NCBI RefSeq assembly: GCF_002943525.1
Contig: NZ_CP025394.1
Coordinates: forward strand, 2,852,001 to 2,916,000
Origin: Kitasatospora sp. MMS16-BH015
GTDB lineage: Bacteria > Actinomycetota > Actinomycetes > Streptomycetales > Streptomycetaceae
Reading direction: 5' to 3'
DNA length: 64,000 nt
Part shown: piece by piece, positions 46,570-55,124 of the stretch
Layout: each line of letters begins with the position of its first letter
How positions within the stretch are numbered: the first letter of the stretch is position 1
Made by a program: the position numbers and the translations under genes
Notes under the pieces: generated by a model
What the model saw: only the letters and a program-made list of their open reading frames with translations
Databases searched by the model: none
What the model was told of the DNA's origin: nothing

Positions 46570-48807
46570 GTCGACCAGGACGGGTGGCACCTGCTCACCC
46601 GCCACCGTGGTCAGCGAGATCACCGCGTGGCCGGTGGGCAGGGCGTGGGCCAGGTCGGAGGGGGACCAGCGGTGGCGCTCCACGTCGCGGGTGGTGATGC
46701 TCTCGGTCTGGGCGGTGGTGCCGGAGAGGGCCTTGCGGCCGGCCCGGCCGAGCTTGCGGAGGAAGCCGCCGGAAGTGTCGGGGGCGTGGGTGACGGCCTT
46801 CTCCTGGACCAGGTGGGTGCCCCAGGCCTCGGAGAAGAGCCGGCCATCCCAGGGGGCGATGCCCGGGAAGGCCATCCGGCAGCCGACCGCGCCGAACAGC
46901 GGGGCGCGCAGCGCCTCGGGCAGGTCCACCAGGGTGCGCAGCAGCAGCACCGCCCCGGCATTGGCCCCGCGCAGCCGCTGCAGGCCCCGCACGATCGGCG
47001 CGTCCACCGCCGCCGAGGCGTCGTCCACCACCAGGCCGGCGAAGAGCGAGCGGTCGGTGCGCACGGCGGTGGCCTGCAGGAACTGCCCCACCACCAGCCG
47101 GGCCAGGATCCGGGCCGCCTCCGGGTGGCTCTGCTCGGGCAGCTTGACCCGCACCCGCAGCGGGTGGTCCAGCGCCCGCATCGCGAAGGCGGGCCTGGCG
47201 CCCTCCCCGGCGGCGAACTGCCCGGCGAAGGCCGGGCGGTCGAGCAGGGCCAGGCGGTCGGCGAGCAGCGCGCCGGGGTCGTCGGCCCGGCCGCGCTGGC
47301 GCTCGCGGTGGTGCAGGTCGGGCTCGTGCTCGGCGTACCGGCCGGCCTTGCGGAGCGTCTCGGCCAGCACGGCCCAGCGCTCGGCGCCGTCCTCGCTGCC
47401 GCCCAGCAGCTCGCGCAGCTCGCGGACCCCGGGGTAGCGGCCGTAGGCGGCGTGGAACGGGCCGACGGTCTGCTGGAGCGCGATCCGGGCGCTCTCGGCG
47501 CGGGGGGCCAGCTCGTCGGGGAGCAGGGCGTCGGCCAGGCGGGCGGCAGCCTCGTCCACCTCGCGGGCGGCGCCGTAGAGGTCGAGCCCGTAGGCGGTGA
47601 CCGGGTCGCCGGGGGCGATCACCACGTCGTACCAGGAGTCCGGGCCGAGGTTGGCCTCGGCGGCGCCGATCACCACGGCGCAGGCGGTGCCGGCCAGGGC
47701 CTGGAGGCAGAGCGCCTCGGCCACCGGGCGGGCCAGCCGGGCGGTCTTGCCGGTGCCGGCCGGGCCGACGGCGAGCAGCGAGGTGGCGAGCAGCGCGGGG
47801 TCGAGGGCGAAGCCGGCCGCGCGGTGGGCGGGCGGGTTCTTCACCACGTCCTGGGCGGTGCCGAGCCGCACCTGACGGGTCAGCAGGTCGTGCCCGGCGC
47901 CGCGGCCGGGCAGGTCGCGGGCCTCGGAGGGGTGCGCGCAGGCGGCGGCGCCCCGGGCGGCGACCTCGGCCAGGAACTCGGGCAGCCGGGCCGGTTCGCC
48001 GAGCACGCCCTCCCAGGCGCGCTGGATCCGGACGTAGTCCACGTCGCCGACGGCCGCCGCGTCCAGCGCGGCCGCGGCCTGCGGGGCGCCGCCGTGGCGC
48101 AGCCCGTACCAGGGGTCGGTGACCGGGGCGGGGGCGGGCGTCTGCGCTTCGGCGGGCTGCTCGTGGGTGACGGCGCGGGCGAGCAGCGGGGCGACCCAGC
48201 GCCGCCAGACCTCGGGCCAGCGGCCCATCCGGCCGAAGAAACGAATCGCCAGGATCACCGCGCCCAGCTGGAGCACCACCACCAGCAGGGTGGCCGGGGC
48301 CTCGGAACTCGGCGCCGGGATGCCGAACAGACTCATCAGGTAGTAGACGAGCACGGGGGCATAGAGCGCAGCCGGCCAGGCCACCAGCAGGTTGAGCGCC
48401 GCGCGCAGCAGCAGCGGCCCGGCCGGCACCTCGGCGTCCTTGCTCCGGGCCGGGTCGAGCGGACGGTAGCCGTAGCGCAGCACGCCGGGCGCGGCCTCCG
48501 GGCGCGGGGCGTACACCCAGCCGGCCAGGTCGAAGCCCGCTCCGAAGCCCGCTCCGGTGCCCGGTACGGCCCCGGGTACGGCGCTCGGTGCGGCCCCGGG
48601 CTGGGGCCCGAGGGCCCGCTGCGGCGGCAGGCCGCCCGGCCCGCCGTGCCCGCCAGGACCGCCAGGACCGCCAGGACCGCCAGGACCGCCAGGACCGCCA
48701 GGACCGCCAGGACCGTGACCGGCTTCCCCCTGAGCGCCCTGCCCCCGACCGGCCTGCCCCTGACCGGCCTGCCCGGCCTGCTGACCGTACGCGCCGTCCA
48801 AGCCCAT
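46558..48807 (-). CDS. Membrane-anchored VirD4/TraG-like ATP-binding protein
   Basis: A 749-residue protein. The first ~110 residues are Gly/Gln/Pro-rich, including a run of GGP units. Two membrane helices follow around residues 145-200 (LLVAWPAALYAPVLVYYLMSL; LLVVVLQLGAVILAIRFF). The cytoplasmic part has Walker A GPAGTGKTARLARPVAE and Walker B FAGLVVDDASAAVDAP, the arrangement of VirD4/TraG-type coupling or pumping ATPases, but no relaxase, mating-pair or other type IV genes are nearby. I start at the ATG 48805-48807; 48850-48852 is an alternative. It is divergent from gabT. Role unknown. Confidence 0.82.
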   Translation of the reverse strand: MGLDGAYGQQAGQAGQGQAGRGQGAQGEAGHGPGGPGGPGGPGGPGGPGGPGGHGGPGGLPPQRALGPQPGAAPSAVPGAVPGTGAGFGAGFDLAGWVYAPRPEAAPGVLRYGYRPLDPARSKDAEVPAGPLLLRAALNLLVAWPAALYAPVLVYYLMSLFGIPAPSSEAPATLLVVVLQLGAVILAIRFFGRMGRWPEVWRRWVAPLLARAVTHEQPAEAQTPAPAPVTDPWYGLRHGGAPQAAAALDAAAVGDVDYVRIQRAWEGVLGEPARLPEFLAEVAARGAAACAHPSEARDLPGRGAGHDLLTRQVRLGTAQDVVKNPPAHRAAGFALDPALLATSLLAVGPAGTGKTARLARPVAEALCLQALAGTACAVVIGAAEANLGPDSWYDVVIAPGDPVTAYGLDLYGAAREVDEAAARLADALLPDELAPRAESARIALQQTVGPFHAAYGRYPGVRELRELLGGSEDGAERWAVLAETLRKAGRYAEHEPDLHHRERQRGRADDPGALLADRLALLDRPAFAGQFAAGEGARPAFAMRALDHPLRVRVKLPEQSHPEAARILARLVVGQFLQATAVRTDRSLFAGLVVDDASAAVDAPIVRGLQRLRGANAGAVLLLRTLVDLPEALRAPLFGAVGCRMAFPGIAPWDGRLFSEAWGTHLVQEKAVTHAPDTSGGFLRKLGRAGRKALSGTTAQTESITTRDVERHRWSPSDLAHALPTGHAVISLTTVAGEQVPPVLVDLRS
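48652..48716. repeat. 9 bp tandem repeat encoding Gly-Gly-Pro units
   Basis: Seven near-perfect copies of GCCAGGACC lie inside the coding start of the membrane ATPase and encode repeated Gly-Gly-Pro. The unit length of nine keeps the frame when copy number changes, so length variation between strains is likely. Confidence 0.9.
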
Positions 48808-49062
48808 CCCTGGCCCCGCTCTCTCGACACCCCGGCCGCCCGCGCGCCCCATGCGGCCCCGAAGCGGCAGATACCCACGCCGCCCTCGCGGCGACACGCC
48901 CGCGCTCAATCTAGTGGAGGGGAGGGCCCTGGCAGCCGATCTCCACCCGCTGGCCGCGCCGGACAAGTCGGACGGGCTACTGCTACCTAGTGGCGCATGC
49001 CCGGCGCCGGTACCCGGCCGTAGCCTTCGAAGGACGACGCCTTGAGAAATCTGGAGAACACC

Positions 49063-50403
49063 ATGAGCGCTGTTACGCCGCTCCCGCAGGAGCGCCGCCT
49101 GGTCACCGCCGTGCCCGGCCCGAAGTCGCAGGAGCTTCAGGCCCGCAAGCTCGGCGCGGTGGCCGCCGGTGTCGGCACCACCCTGCCGGTGTACGTGACC
49201 CGCGCCAACGGTGGCGTGCTGGAGGACGTGGACGGCAACTCGCTTATCGACTTCGGCTCCGGCATCGCCGTGACCAACGTCGGCAACAGCGCCGAGGCCG
49301 TCGTCGCCAAGGCGAGCGAGCAGCTGGCCGCCTTCACCCACACCTGCTTCATGGTGACCCCGTACGAGGGCTACGTCGCCGTCGCCGAGCAGCTCAACGA
49401 GCTGACCCCGGGCGACCACGACAAGCGCACCGCCCTCTTCAACTCGGGCGCCGAGGCCGTCGAGAACGCCATCAAGATCGCGCGTGCCTACACCAAGCGC
49501 ACCGCCGTCGTGGTCTTCGACCACGGCTACCACGGCCGCACCAACCTCACCATGGGCATGACGGCGAAGAACATGCCGTACAAGCAGGGCTTCGGCCCGT
49601 TCGCCCCCGAGGTCTACCGCGTGCCGGTGGCCTACCCCTACCGCTGGCTGACCGGTGCGGAGAACTGCGCCGCCGAGGCCGCCGCGCAGGCGATCGACAT
49701 CATCAACAAGCAGATCGGCGCCGACAACGTCGCCGCCATCGTGATCGAGCCGATCCAGGGCGAGGGCGGCTTCATCGAGCCGGCCAAGGGCTTCCTGCCG
49801 GCCATCGTCGAGTACGCCAAGGCGAACGGCATCGTCTTCGTCGCCGACGAGATCCAGACCGGCTTCTGCCGCACCGGCCAGTGGTTCGCCTGTGACGACG
49901 AGGGCATCGTCCCGGACCTGATCACCACCGCCAAGGGCATCGCCGGCGGCCTGCCGCTGGCCGCCGTGACCGGCCGCGCCGAGATCATGGACGCCGCGCA
50001 CGCCGGTGGCCTGGGCGGCACCTACGGTGGCAACCCGGTCGCCTGCGCCGCCGCGCTGGGCTCGATCGAGACCATGAAGGAGCTCGACCTCAACGCCAAG
50101 GCGCAGCGCATCGGCGAGGTCATGCTCGGCCGCCTGCGCGCCATGGCCGAGAAGTTCGACGTGATCGGCGAGGTCCGCGGCCGCGGCGCGATGATCGCCG
50201 TCGAGCTGGTCAAGCCGGGCAGCAAGGACCCGAACCCCGAGTTCACCGCCGCCGTCGCCAAGGCCTGCCACGCCGAGGGCCTGGTCGTGCTGACCGCCGG
50301 CACCTACGGCAACGTGCTGCGCTTCCTGCCGCCGCTGGTCATGCCGGAGCACCTGCTCGTCGAGGGCCTCGACATCATCGAGAACGCCTTCGCCACGGTC
50401 TGA
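49063..50403 (+). CDS. gabT: 4-aminobutyrate-2-oxoglutarate transaminase
   Basis: PLP enzyme that converts GABA and 2-oxoglutarate to succinate semialdehyde and glutamate. The 446-residue protein has the class III features: GAEAVENAIKIARAYT, FDHGYHGRTNLTMGMT, VIEPIQGEGGFI, FVADEIQTGFCRTGQ, PDLITTAKGIAGGLPLAAVTGRAEIMD with the PLP-binding Lys in the TAKGIAGG segment, and GGTYGGNPVACAAAL. The ATG at 49063 has GGAG seven bases upstream; a TTG at 49042 is also possible. A terminator follows; the aldehyde dehydrogenase and PucR-type regulator nearby complete a GABA pathway. Confidence 0.96.
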   Translation: MSAVTPLPQERRLVTAVPGPKSQELQARKLGAVAAGVGTTLPVYVTRANGGVLEDVDGNSLIDFGSGIAVTNVGNSAEAVVAKASEQLAAFTHTCFMVTPYEGYVAVAEQLNELTPGDHDKRTALFNSGAEAVENAIKIARAYTKRTAVVVFDHGYHGRTNLTMGMTAKNMPYKQGFGPFAPEVYRVPVAYPYRWLTGAENCAAEAAAQAIDIINKQIGADNVAAIVIEPIQGEGGFIEPAKGFLPAIVEYAKANGIVFVADEIQTGFCRTGQWFACDDEGIVPDLITTAKGIAGGLPLAAVTGRAEIMDAAHAGGLGGTYGGNPVACAAALGSIETMKELDLNAKAQRIGEVMLGRLRAMAEKFDVIGEVRGRGAMIAVELVKPGSKDPNPEFTAAVAKACHAEGLVVLTAGTYGNVLRFLPPLVMPEHLLVEGLDIIENAFATV

Positions 50404-50452
50404 GTCGTGTCCCGGGCCGTGGCCCGGGCCGTGGCCTGAGTCGTGGCCCGAG
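50404..50452 (+). repeat. Short GC-rich repeats after gabT
   Basis: GGGCCGTGGCCC-type units repeat directly after the gabT stop codon and before its terminator. Low complexity; no coding. Confidence 0.6.
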
Positions 50453-50453
50453 A

Positions 50454-50501
50454 GGGTGGTCCGAGCCCCGCGCAGCTACGTCTGTGCGGCTCGGGCCACC
50501 C
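50454..50501 (+). terminator. gabT terminator
   Basis: GGGTGG-CCGAGCC on the left pairs with GGCTCGG-CCACCC on the right (50454 to 50501) with one G-T pair and a small internal mismatch, followed by TTT. Good intrinsic terminator candidate. Confidence 0.75.
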
Positions 50502-50605
50502 TTTCGTACAGTCGTACTCCGCATCGGCTCCACCCGGTGAAGATGCTGTGCGAAAGCTCTGAAGTCCCTGGGAGTCGCAGCGCTCCTGACGTACCTTGGT
50601 AACAG

Positions 50606-51565
50606 ATGGACAGCGAGCTGACACCCTCAGCGACACCGGCCGTCGCCCCGTCAGGGGCGGTGGCAGCCGAGGACCGATCGACCGGCCGTCCGGCCCACAC
50701 CCCCCGGGCCACGCGGATCGGCGATCTTCCCAGCCGCCCTGGAGCTCTCCCCCCTGCTCCAGGGCGGCTCTCACATGCCCGGGCACAGCCCTGGCTGCCG
50801 GTGCTGCTGCTCGCCCTGCTGGTGTTGATCTCCTGGCAGGTCGCCGTCCACGGGCCACTGCTCGACCTGGACCTGCACGTCCGGTCCTTGGTCCACTCGA
50901 CCCGGCTGAGCCTGGGCGGCCAACTGCCCCCGGGCGCCACCGACGCCGGCCTCGGCCACCTCCGTCCGGCCCACCCCGGCCCCGACGGCTTCTGGCTGGA
51001 CCGCCTCGGCCGCGGCCTCTCCGACCTCGGCAACACCATCCCGGCCATCCCCGTCCTACTCGCCGCCGGCGCCCTGGCCGCCTGGCGGCACCGCCGCACG
51101 GGCCTGCGCCGTTGGTGGCTCCCGCTGCCGACGGCCGCCGTCACGGCCCTGCTCATCCCCGCCCTGGTGATCCCCGCCAAGAACTGGTTCGCCCGCCCCG
51201 GCCCGCTCGGCACCCCGCTGCACCCCGGCGAGTGGGGCTGGTACCCGTCCGGCCACACCGCCACCTCGGCCATCGCCTACGGCACCGCCACCTTGCTGCT
51301 CTGCCGGGCCTTCCCCGGCCCGGCCCTGCACCGCCGGCTGACCGCCCTCACCGCCCTGGCCTGCCTCGGCGTCGGCTGGGGCCTGGTCTGGAGCGACTTC
51401 CACTGGCTGCTCGACGTGCTGGCGAGCTGGTGCCTGGCGGGGTTGCTGCTCTGGACCCTCGCCCGCGCCACGGCCCCGGGCGGCCTCCTCAGCCCGGCCG
51501 GCCCGGCGAGCCAGGTACGGCCCCCGGCCGATCCGGACGCGACGCCGCCGCTGCCCGGGGCCTGA
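50606..51565 (+). CDS. PAP2 superfamily membrane phosphatase
   Basis: A 319-residue polytopic protein with the lipid-phosphatase motifs: KNWFARPGP (motif 1), YPSGHTATSA (motif 2 with catalytic-acid His) and VWSDFHWLLDVLASW (motif 3 with nucleophile His and supporting Asp; the usual leading Ser-Arg is Ser-Asp here). About six hydrophobic segments follow a ~60-residue disordered N-terminus. Likely substrates are lipid or prenyl phosphates. The start ATG at 50606 has a weak ribosome-binding site. A direct repeat of about 13 bp follows its stop codon. Confidence 0.88.
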   Translation: MDSELTPSATPAVAPSGAVAAEDRSTGRPAHTPRATRIGDLPSRPGALPPAPGRLSHARAQPWLPVLLLALLVLISWQVAVHGPLLDLDLHVRSLVHSTRLSLGGQLPPGATDAGLGHLRPAHPGPDGFWLDRLGRGLSDLGNTIPAIPVLLAAGALAAWRHRRTGLRRWWLPLPTAAVTALLIPALVIPAKNWFARPGPLGTPLHPGEWGWYPSGHTATSAIAYGTATLLLCRAFPGPALHRRLTALTALACLGVGWGLVWSDFHWLLDVLASWCLAGLLLWTLARATAPGGLLSPAGPASQVRPPADPDATPPLPGA

Positions 51566-51660
51566 CCGCTGCCCCCCGAGACCTGACCGCTGCCGACGGG
51601 CCACCCGCGCGCAAGCCACTCACCCTCGGCTCGCCCGCCCTCGACCCGCGCGCCCTCAGG

Positions 51661-51987
51661 TCACTCACCCTCGTGACGGTGGACCAGGCCGGGCTCGCCG
51701 CTGTCCCGCTGCCACTCGACGACCAGCTCGTCCCGGGCACCGAAGCGGACCAGGTGACGGCCCACCACGTCCTCCAACTGCGCCAGGTCGGCCGCCTCGC
51801 CCTCGACGGCGAGCGCCAGCACGCCCGGCTCGGCCACCAGGGTGGCCGTCCCGGCACGGAAGGCGACCTCGCCCCGACCGGTCTCCTCCGACCAGCTCGC
51901 CTCGACCTTGCGGCCGAGGTGCGCGGCCAACTGCTTGCCGTACCGCGCGGGGCGGTCGGTACTCACACGGGCTTCCGAACGGGCCAT
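51661..51987 (-). CDS. DUF2218 domain-containing protein
   Basis: A 108-residue protein starting MARSEARVSTDRPARYGKQLAAHLGRK and containing VEGEAADLAQLEDVVGRHLVRFGARDELVVEW, the DUF2218 pattern. Function of the family is unknown. The ATG at 51985-51987 has AGGAGTG nine bases upstream. A promoter with an overlapping palindrome lies at 52058-52087, and a MarR-type gene is divergent, suggesting regulated, possibly stress- or compound-responsive expression. Confidence 0.88.
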   Translation of the reverse strand: MARSEARVSTDRPARYGKQLAAHLGRKVEASWSEETGRGEVAFRAGTATLVAEPGVLALAVEGEAADLAQLEDVVGRHLVRFGARDELVVEWQRDSGEPGLVHRHEGE

Positions 51988-52057
51988 CGTGATCACTCCT
52001 GAATCGGTTCGTACGACTGTCTCTGCTGCACCGGCTGTCACTGCCGTCTTTACCTCA

Positions 52058-52087
52058 CGCTAGCCCAGATACTGAGCTAAGCTCAAG
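52058..52087 (-). promoter_or_regulatory. Promoter and palindromic operator for the DUF2218 gene
   Basis: On the minus strand TTGAGC (52082-52087) and TAGCGT (52058-52063) form a sigma-70-like pair with an 18 bp spacer. The perfect 13 bp palindrome TGAGCTAAGCTCA (52074-52086) overlaps the -35 and spacer, a layout that suits repression. The adjacent divergent MarR-type regulator is the natural candidate to bind it. Confidence 0.5.
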
Positions 52088-52354
52088 GTGTCATTGACTC
52101 TGCATATCCGTCCGCCCATCCGCCCACACGCCCATCCACCCGTGGCCCACCGAGCCGTCCGCCTGTGACTCGCGCGCCCGTCCGCCCATTGCCCCACGTA
52201 CCCACCACCCCGCGTACCCGCTGCCTCGCCCCGCCCGCCGGTGCGCCACCGACCGGCCCCCGGCCCGACCGGGGCGGGTAGCCTGGGCCCACCTCTCCCC
52301 CGGCCACCGCGGCCGGGGTCGTCCGCAGCCCAGCCCAGCCCGGGAGCCCCGACC

Positions 52355-52885
52355 ATGACCACCCCGCCGCCCGAGACCGCCGCCGAGCTCGCCGACGCGC
52401 TGACCCGGGCGATGAAGCGGATCCGGCGGCAGACCATGTACCGGCTGGAGCCGTACGGGATCACCCCGGGCCAGGCCCGCGCGCTGCGGATGCTCGCCCA
52501 CAACCCGGGCTGCAAGGGCAGCGAGGCGATCCGGCTCAGCGCGCTGGCCGAACGCCTCCACATCGCGCCGCGCTCGGCCACCACCGTGGTCGACGCCCTC
52601 GAAGAGGCCGGCCTGGTCGAACGGACGCCGGACCCGGCCGACCGCCGCGCCGTCCGGGTCACCCTCACCGAGGCCGGCCACGCCGCCCTCGAACGGATCG
52701 GCCGAGTCCGCCACGAGGTGGCCCAGGAGTACTTCGGCCCGATTGCCGGCCCCGAACAGGAGGCTCTCCTCCGGGCCCTCCGCACCGCCGAACTCGCCCA
52801 CGAGGCCCGCCAGACCGGCGATCGGACCCCCGTCCCGATCGCCGCTCCGGCCACCTCCCCGGCATCGGCCGCCGACCTCGGCTGA
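52355..52885 (+). CDS. MarR family transcriptional regulator
   Basis: A 176-residue winged-helix protein: ALTRAMKRIRRQTMYRLEPYGITPGQARALRMLAH (dimerisation helices), IRLSALAERLHIAPRSATTVVDALEEAGLVERTPDPADRRAVRVTLTEAGHAAL (recognition helix and wing with the DRR motif). The ATG at 52355 has GGGAG eight bases upstream; the longer ORF from 52241 is not supported. Likely represses the divergent DUF2218 gene. Confidence 0.92.
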   Translation: MTTPPPETAAELADALTRAMKRIRRQTMYRLEPYGITPGQARALRMLAHNPGCKGSEAIRLSALAERLHIAPRSATTVVDALEEAGLVERTPDPADRRAVRVTLTEAGHAALERIGRVRHEVAQEYFGPIAGPEQEALLRALRTAELAHEARQTGDRTPVPIAAPATSPASAADLG

Positions 52886-52928
52886 CACCCGCTCATCCCT
52901 GGACCGTCTGCATCCGCTGCGCCTCTCC

Positions 52929-52973
52929 GTCCCGCTCCGTTCCGTTCCGCTCCGTTCCGCTCCGTTCCGCTCC
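52929..52973. repeat. 10 bp tandem repeat between MarR and EamA genes
   Basis: Three perfect copies of TCCGTTCCGC (52941-52970), flanked by partial units, sit between the convergent MarR (+) and EamA (-) genes and abut the EamA stop codon. Confidence 0.9.
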
Positions 52974-52976
52974 ACG

Positions 52977-54038
52977 TCAGCGAGCCCGCAGCGCGACCCC
53001 GCCGACAGTTCCGTTGGCGGCCCCGGCCTGGGCTCCACCCTCGGCCTGACGGTCCCTCGAGCGCCGTGCCGGCGCAGCCATCCACCCCGGTCGGGCCAGA
53101 CCGGCCATCAGGCCCGGCCGCAGCGCGGTCAACCCGATGCCGAGGACGACCAGGGCGGCTGCGCCGCCGGCCAGCGGGCTGATCCGCTCGCCGAGCAGCA
53201 GCCAGGAGGAGGACATCCCGAAGACCGGCACCAGCAACGAGTACGGCGCGACGGACGAGGCGTCGTAGGTGCGGAGCAGGAAGCTCCAGGCGACGAAGCC
53301 GAACAGGGTGGCCCCCAGGCCGACGAAGGCGATCGCGCCGAGGCCCGAGAAGGTGATGCCGGCCAGTGCGTGCAGGTCGGCCGAGGGACCCTCGACCAGC
53401 AGGGAGAGCGCGAGCAGCGGCAGCGGTGGGACGACGCTGACCCAGACCATCCAGCGCAGGGCATCCGGCGGGGCGGCCCGCCGGGTGAGCACGTTGGAGA
53501 GGCCCCAGAACACCGCCGAGACGATGACCAGCACGAACGCGCCGATCGGCCCGCCGATGCCACGGTCCACGGCGGCCAGGCAGATCCCGCCGAAGGCGAT
53601 CGCCAGGCCCAGCACCCGACGGCCGCCCGGACGCTCGCGCAGCATCACCGTGGCGAACAGCGCCGTGAAGATCGCCTGACTCTGCAGCACCAGCGAGGAG
53701 AGCCCGGCGGGCATCCCCGCGTGCATGCCCAGGAAGAGCAGCCCGAACTTCACCACCCCGAGCGTGCAGCCGACCAGCAACACCCAGCGCCAGGCCACCC
53801 GAGGCCGGCCGACGAAGAAGACGGCGGGCACCGCCACGACGGTGAACCGCAGTGCGCAGAAGAGCAGCGGAGGGAAGTTCTCCAGGCCCACGTGGATGAC
53901 CACGAAGTTGAGGCCCCAGACGGCGGCGATCAGGACGGCGAGGGCGATGTGACGCGGCGTCATGGCGCCGGTGGCGGACCGGGCGGTGCCGGACCGGGCG
54001 GGCATGGCGGTGGCGGGTGAGCTGCTGTTCCGTGGCAT
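52977..54038 (-). CDS. EamA/DMT superfamily transporter
   Basis: About 353 residues with ten predicted membrane helices in two EamA halves: HIALAVLIAAVWGLNFVVIHVGL opens the first half, IGAFVLVIVSAVFWGLSNVLTRRA the second. YDASSVAPYSLLVPVFGMSSSWLLLGE is the family's conserved C-terminal segment. EamA proteins export amino acids or other small metabolites. I prefer the ATG at 54036-54038, because the ORF's first ATG (54095) would put the divergent operator inside the gene; 53963 is also possible. Divergent from the LysR regulator. Confidence 0.9.
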   Translation of the reverse strand: MPRNSSSPATAMPARSGTARSATGAMTPRHIALAVLIAAVWGLNFVVIHVGLENFPPLLFCALRFTVVAVPAVFFVGRPRVAWRWVLLVGCTLGVVKFGLLFLGMHAGMPAGLSSLVLQSQAIFTALFATVMLRERPGGRRVLGLAIAFGGICLAAVDRGIGGPIGAFVLVIVSAVFWGLSNVLTRRAAPPDALRWMVWVSVVPPLPLLALSLLVEGPSADLHALAGITFSGLGAIAFVGLGATLFGFVAWSFLLRTYDASSVAPYSLLVPVFGMSSSWLLLGERISPLAGGAAALVVLGIGLTALRPGLMAGLARPGWMAAPARRSRDRQAEGGAQAGAANGTVGGVALRAR

Positions 54039-54078
54039 GTGACGAGCATCCCGGAGTACAACCGTGTAGCACCAGCGA

Positions 54079-54107
54079 TGATTACTGAAGGCCATACTTC
54101 AGCATCA
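54079..54107. promoter_or_regulatory. LysR-type operator in the EamA/lysR divergent region
   Basis: CTGAAG and CTTCAG (54085-54090 and 54097-54102) form a perfect 6-6-6 dyad around GCCATA, extended by TGAT/ATCA-like flanks. Such T-N11-A-like dyads between divergent LysR and target genes are typical binding sites, so this probably controls both the exporter and the regulator. Confidence 0.55.
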
Positions 54108-54149
54108 CTACACAGTGACCGCCTCCGGCTGGCTACCATCAGGGTCATG

Positions 54150-55124
54150 ATGGATCTCGGTCGACTGCGGGCGCTGCGCGCGGTGGCGGTGCACGGTTCG
54201 GTGGGCGGCGCGGCGGCGGCGCTGGGCTTCACGCCCTCGGCGGTCTCCCAGCAGATCTCCAAGCTGGAACGGGAGACCCGCACCGTGCTGTTGGAACGGC
54301 AGGGCCGGGGCGTGGTGCTGACCGACGCGGCCCAACAGCTCGCCAACACCGCGCAGCAGGTGCTCGCCCTGGTCGAACAGGCCGAGGTGACGCTGGAGGA
54401 GCAGCGCGGGCAGGCCGTCGGCCGGCTGATGGTCGCGACCTTCGCCACCGGCGCGCGGGGCCTGCTGCCCGGAGCCCTCGCCGAGCTGCGAGAGACCTGC
54501 CCCGAACTCGACGTCCGCCTGCTGGAGACCGACCCCTACCTCGCGGCCGAACTGGTCGCCCGGGGCGAGGTCGACCTCGCGCTGGTCCAGGACTGGCCGA
54601 CCGTGCCGCTGCCGGTCCAGGACGGGCTGGCCCGGCTCGACCTCGGGCCCGACCCGGTCGACCTGCTGCTCCGCGAGGAGGACCCGCTGGCGGCCCTCAC
54701 CGTGGTGCCGGTGGCCCGCCTCTGCGGACGGCGCTGGATCAGCGTGCCGCCGGGGAACATCTGCCACGACTGGCTGGTCCGCACCATGCGGGAGGCCGGC
54801 GAGGAGCCGGACGTCCACTACCAGGTCGGCGAGTTCGAGACCCAGATCGCCCTCATCGCGGCCGGCCTCGGCGTCGGCCTGGTCCCCCGGCTCGGCCGCG
54901 GCACCCTACCGCCCGGGGTGGTCGCCCGCCCGGTGGTGCCCGAACCCGCCCGCCGCGTCTTCCTCCTCTGGCGCAGCCAGGCCTCGCGCCGCCCGGCCAT
55001 CACGGCCGCTCTGTCCGCCGTCCAACGCCACTGGCAGCCCCGCCCGACCGCTCCAGCCGTTCCAGCCACTCCAGCCGTTCCGGCAACGCCTGAGCACACC
55101 CGCCTCAGCCCGCGAAACCGATGA
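54150..55124 (+). CDS. LysR family transcriptional regulator
   Basis: A 324-residue protein with an N-terminal winged helix-turn-helix (MDLGRLRALRAVAVHGSVGGAAAALGFTPSAVSQQISKLERE) and a periplasmic-binding-like effector domain (GRLMVATFATGARGLLPGALAELRETCPELDVRLLE). The second of two adjacent ATGs (54150) has AGGG at better spacing. The C-terminus is a low-complexity Pro/Ala/Thr repeat, a recent expansion. It probably regulates the divergent EamA exporter. Its 3' end overlaps the ZIP gene by 20 bp. Confidence 0.92.
   Translation: MDLGRLRALRAVAVHGSVGGAAAALGFTPSAVSQQISKLERETRTVLLERQGRGVVLTDAAQQLANTAQQVLALVEQAEVTLEEQRGQAVGRLMVATFATGARGLLPGALAELRETCPELDVRLLETDPYLAAELVARGEVDLALVQDWPTVPLPVQDGLARLDLGPDPVDLLLREEDPLAALTVVPVARLCGRRWISVPPGNICHDWLVRTMREAGEEPDVHYQVGEFETQIALIAAGLGVGLVPRLGRGTLPPGVVARPVVPEPARRVFLLWRSQASRRPAITAALSAVQRHWQPRPTAPAVPATPAVPATPEHTRLSPRNR

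Noticed and set aside
48652..48716. Possible CRISPR-like short repeat
   Set aside because: Nine-base units without spacers, inside a coding frame and encoding Gly-Gly-Pro; not a CRISPR array.
46808..50352. N-terminal extension of the membrane ATPase frame through gabT
   Set aside because: The extension reads antisense to gabT; the real ATPase starts near 48807 or 48852 with its Gly-rich N-terminus.
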